64,000 bases of DNA, taken from assembly GCF_029223485.1 (NCBI RefSeq), contig NZ_JARHTP010000003.1, positions 558,001-622,000 on the forward strand, written 5' to 3'. The notes beneath the pieces are model-generated. The model did not search any database, had not been told where the DNA came from, and was given only the letters and a program-made list of their open reading frames with translations. This DNA is from Streptomyces coacervatus (lineage in GTDB: Bacteria; Actinomycetota; Actinomycetes; Streptomycetales; Streptomycetaceae). Shown in pieces: positions 62,101-64,000 of the stretch. The translations under genes and the position numbers were made by a program. The first letter of the stretch is position 1. The number at the start of each line of letters is the position of its first letter.

Positions 62101-64000
62101 CGGCCAGGCGTCGAAGACGATCGCCGACCAGCAGCAGGCCGTCGCCGACGCGCACGCCAAGAACGCCGCAGCCGAGGCCCAAGCCGCCAAGAACCTCGCC
62201 GACCAGGCCAAGGGCGACGCGAAGGAGGCCTACCAGCACGCGGCGAACGCCGCCCAGTACGCGGCCGACGCCCGCACCTACTCCAAGGAGGCCCTCGGCT
62301 ACGCGGCCGACGCCGCGAAGGCCGCCGCGGCAGCCTCAGCCTCCCTCGCCCGCACCATCGACTACGACAACCAGGCAGCCGCCGACGCCGCAGCCGCCGA
62401 CAAGGCAGCCGGCAACGCCGAGGGCTACGCCAAGGACGCCCGCGACAGCGCCGACGCCGCCGAACTCGACGCCGCGGCCGCCCGCTCCGCCGCCACCCAG
62501 GCCGAACAGGACGCCAAGGACGCCCGCTCCGCCGCCGACCGCGCCGACGCAGCCGCCACCGAGGCCGAACAGGCCGCCAAGGACGCCGACAAGTACGCCA
62601 AGGAAGCCCAGGACGCGGCCGACCGGGCCGAACAGGAGGAGGCCAACAAGCAGGTATCCACGGGTGCCGGTACCGGCACCGGCGGCGTCTTCTACGTCAT
62701 CGATGAAGACAAGTCGGAGATCCTCTCCGGTAAGCAGACCAAGAACTGCACGCTCACAGTCCAGGGCTGCGACGTCGCGTACAAGGTCAACGCCAAGCTG
62801 GTGGCCGACTTCTACCTGTGCGCCGACGACAGCGCCCTCGCCACCGCCACCGGTTGCCCCAAAGCGGCGTGGCAGTGGCTCAGCCGTAAGACGGTGACGG
62901 CCGAGGACGTCGACTGGGAACACCACTTCACCGCTGGTGAGATCACCCGCCTGGGCTGGCAGAACCTCTTCGGTGACACCCTCGGCAGCATCCTGTACGA
63001 GGTGATCCTCGGCGACGCCATCAAGTGCTTCCACGGGTCGAAGACGGCGTGCGCCTGGACTGCTGCCATGTTCGTCCCACTGGAGAAGCCTCTGGCCGCG
63101 CTCGCTGACGGGGTCAAGGCAGTGGACGCCTCCCTGCGTACCGGCATCGGAGTCGCCGACGCTCTGAAGGCGCTGCGCGCGCTGGACGTCGACACAGAGG
63201 CGTTGGCGGGTATCGAGCGGTCGGCAAACCTCTTCGAGGAGATGCGGACCGCCTGCCGGACCAACAGCTTCCCCAGCGCCACCGAGGTGCTCATGGCGGA
63301 CGGCTCACACCGGCCCATCAGCCAGGTGGGTGTAGGGGACCGCGTTGAGGCCATGGATCCGGCCACCGGCCGGTTGCGGGCCCAGCAGGTCACCGACACC
63401 TTCAAGCACGACACCCAGCGGCTGGTGGACATCACCGTTGCCGATGGGGGGAAGCTGGCCAGCACCACCGGCCACAGGTTCTACGTGGTGGACCGCGGGT
63501 GGACGCTGGTTTCCGATCTGCGCGTCGGCGACCGCCTGCGTACCCCGGACGGCTCCGTCCACGCGGTGACCGCCCTTCTCGACCGCTCGGGCCTGACTCC
63601 GCGCACGGTCTACGACCTCACGGTCGACGACCTGCACACGTTCTTCGTGCTGGCGGGTGCCACTCCGGTCCTTGTCCACAACTGCAAGGTGGCGCTCGGG
63701 TGGCAGAACAACGGGAAGCTCGACGAGTGGGCCGGGCTGCCCGAGAACAAGTTCACCACCTTCTCCAACGTGTCGCCGAGGGACTTCGCACGTATTGCGG
63801 AAATGGCCATCGCGGACCCGAGCGTGACGCTGCACATCAACATGACGGGACTGGCCAACGAGGGAACCTTCATAGATGCTGCCCAGCGTGGCCTGACGGC
63901 CGGGGAGGCCGGCCATGCTACTGACTACGAGATGTCCATGATCGCGAGGGCACTCGCCAGTGGTCAACGCCCGTGGAGTTCGATCAAGTTCTACTCCCCG
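59198..64000 (+). CDS. Large polymorphic toxin: anchor, ricin-type lectin, Ala-rich stalk, Hint domain, toxin tip (3' end outside window)
   Basis: An open frame of 1601 codons that continues past the right edge. A membrane helix or signal anchor is at 26-42 (RIILLLTAVAVVVGLAV). Residues 60-360 are an unrecognised Trp-rich domain (LPWIYQTWGRGIDLF). A ricin-B-type lectin occupies about 374-504 (KCLDVQGA, SSAQWQLW, KCLEVLNG, AQQWTF, KCLNLAT). An alanine- and charge-rich helical stalk spans about 512-1148. A pretoxin region lies at about 1155-1350. The Hint protease runs from C1353 (ACRTNSFPSATEVLMADG) to H1494-N1495 (LVHNC), and the toxin tip from 1496. By family logic, Hint cleaves to release the tip. 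TTG 59198 is the likely start; the frame upstream to ATG 59042 has non-coding codon use. Confidence 0.85.
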   Translation, partial: MPSRPGRSRPGRLLLPTPGRSGLLARIILLLTAVAVVVGLAVRPDLAGLSGHDDASLVGDSYDGYDSKAAEQLRGDQCVAVDALRKGGPNLFGLAQGAVGLPSDQLHQKLNRDLNDVKTPLHVAFDADEDNSGQWQKKVGDQGQAWAKAVSGLDSYPGAPQDANKIYDKIGLLPWIYQTWGRGIDLFSPFYETSPTADDSTKAAAVAIGDQLYASGGTPQEQQAWALWKKNSGKIEPNQLFVPRVFADDARIFLSSGGFPRTAPAQDTPEFRVAVEDLKARFASCAWHDPIDPDRVLGKEVAQASTEWQQEIASQAPQRQQILAANVTATKALQDGTFALGKLLGQSWIADYSTRWLDHYTEGGLNWIGDAPLEIQVPGAAGKCLDVQGAAKTNGSPVEINTCNSSSAQWQLWGVYDGHYTLLNVNAQKCLEVLNGANANGTKIQIRDCGSSKAQQWTFNVRAAGELRNIATDKCLNLATFDNGKDALLNACNGSTAQKFRIVPKGHTGTTPAKADVDKAKANVTSAQAEAKKQLAAVQAQLATAQKTATTSDSAIQAAYGIADTNGAPRGRGLLVGQQKDQVTKGSVAALQAMEKAAETAEAATRASAGDSQTITQRALAQAAQSKAEFRKEAAKAAEWQAKAAADAAKIHRDNAKKDKETAEAKLADALKAEGDAKAAAADAHAKRLSAEAEEKTAKAEKENAAASRAEAAEHKKNAETQATAAKDAKDKAEAAEKTAEGKRDDAVKARDNAKDKRDDAWDAEQKADAARAKADAKDAYADRLDAGDAATAARAAANDADKHADDAEAAAGKARSEADAATQAAADADAAATRAEAAAKRARSDADAAQADKLKADAAVKTATSATADAIKASQDASAEAKTAVKLADEAEQHAKDAKTQADAANKEAGNALVAAAKAAGYAHITAQAAVDAGEAAKQVADPANDAIQLGSPYVDTDSVAGLVVLTGQASKTIADQQQAVADAHAKNAAAEAQAAKNLADQAKGDAKEAYQHAANAAQYAADARTYSKEALGYAADAAKAAAAASASLARTIDYDNQAAADAAAADKAAGNAEGYAKDARDSADAAELDAAAARSAATQAEQDAKDARSAADRADAAATEAEQAAKDADKYAKEAQDAADRAEQEEANKQVSTGAGTGTGGVFYVIDEDKSEILSGKQTKNCTLTVQGCDVAYKVNAKLVADFYLCADDSALATATGCPKAAWQWLSRKTVTAEDVDWEHHFTAGEITRLGWQNLFGDTLGSILYEVILGDAIKCFHGSKTACAWTAAMFVPLEKPLAALADGVKAVDASLRTGIGVADALKALRALDVDTEALAGIERSANLFEEMRTACRTNSFPSATEVLMADGSHRPISQVGVGDRVEAMDPATGRLRAQQVTDTFKHDTQRLVDITVADGGKLASTTGHRFYVVDRGWTLVSDLRVGDRLRTPDGSVHAVTALLDRSGLTPRTVYDLTVDDLHTFFVLAGATPVLVHNCKVALGWQNNGKLDEWAGLPENKFTTFSNVSPRDFARIAEMAIADPSVTLHINMTGLANEGTFIDAAQRGLTAGEAGHATDYEMSMIARALASGQRPWSSIKFYSP

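Noticed and set aside
59264..62239. A 991-codon open frame on the minus strand
   Set aside because: It is the antisense of the Ala-rich toxin stalk. Repeated GCC/GAC codons remove stops on the other strand; the product is a low-complexity Gly/Leu/Val chain with no domain.
1..64000. tRNA, rRNA, insertion sequence or prophage attachment site
   Set aside because: No cloverleaf-like, rRNA-like, transposase or integrase sequence was recognised on either strand.

Overview
This 64 kb window is high-GC actinobacterial chromosome, almost certainly Streptomyces. The reasons are strong G/C bias at third codon positions, frequent GTG and TTG starts, GGAGG-type ribosome binding sites, twin secreted hypotheticals, and a gene set and order that recall the S. 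coelicolor glnII / mal / glnE / glnA2 neighbourhood. Most of the window reads as conserved core-arm chromosome. Small accessory or decaying patches lie at about 6.5-7.6 kb, 10.8-11.2 kb, 49.7-50.7 kb and 58.3-64 kb.

Layout. (1) 0-2 kb: a membrane protein tail, the HtpX membrane protease and PspAB, then a small membrane protein. (2) 2.2-7.6 kb, minus strand: a signalling operon with a CheB methylesterase, a CheR-PAS methyltransferase with a heptad coiled coil, and two GAF-ANTAR proteins, behind a broken DUF2252 gene. (3) 7.8-12.5 kb: a winged-helix protein, a small conserved protein, an ArsC-like reductase, a secreted protein preceded by a GTNAC array, a hydrolase pseudogene and glnII with a GlnR-like operator. 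(4) 12.7-26.3 kb: regulators, an epimerase, a NarL-type two-component pair, the secreted DUF1996 protein, a sigma-like transmembrane protein, a metal-dependent hydrolase with a 2Fe-2S reductase and TetR regulator, CHMI, and a receiver-SpoIIE phosphatase.

(5) 26.4-43.7 kb: a starch and maltodextrin cluster. It has a 1791-residue amylase/pullulanase, two alpha-amylases, a GH30 glycosidase under a perfect CebR-type palindrome, the importer malE-malF-malG, alpha-glucosidase aglA and the divergent repressor malR. Secreted enzymes degrade alpha-glucan outside, MalEFG imports maltodextrins (no ATPase is encoded here, so a shared one such as MsiK is expected), AglA hydrolyses them inside, and MalR probably controls the set through TTGCAAG-type operators.

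(6) 43.8-58.2 kb: a PAP2 membrane phosphatase, glnE, a VOC protein, a secreted phosphoesterase, a VapBC module with a divergent orphan antitoxin, glnA2, a DUF3105/DUF305 pair, an S53 protease and nadE. Nitrogen genes recur (glnII, glnE, glnA2). (7) 58.3-64 kb: a deletion scar joining a DUF397 gene and an anti-sigma-type ATPase remnant, followed by a very large polymorphic toxin (membrane anchor, ricin-type lectin, alanine-rich helical stalk, Hint protease, toxin tip) that runs off the right edge. This is the most novel object in the window.

Two dispersed intergenic repeat families are present. One copy supplies the C-terminus of the PAP2 protein. No rRNA, tRNA, CRISPR array or insertion sequence was recognised. 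All calls come from reading the sequence; family names are from recognition of motifs, not from a search.
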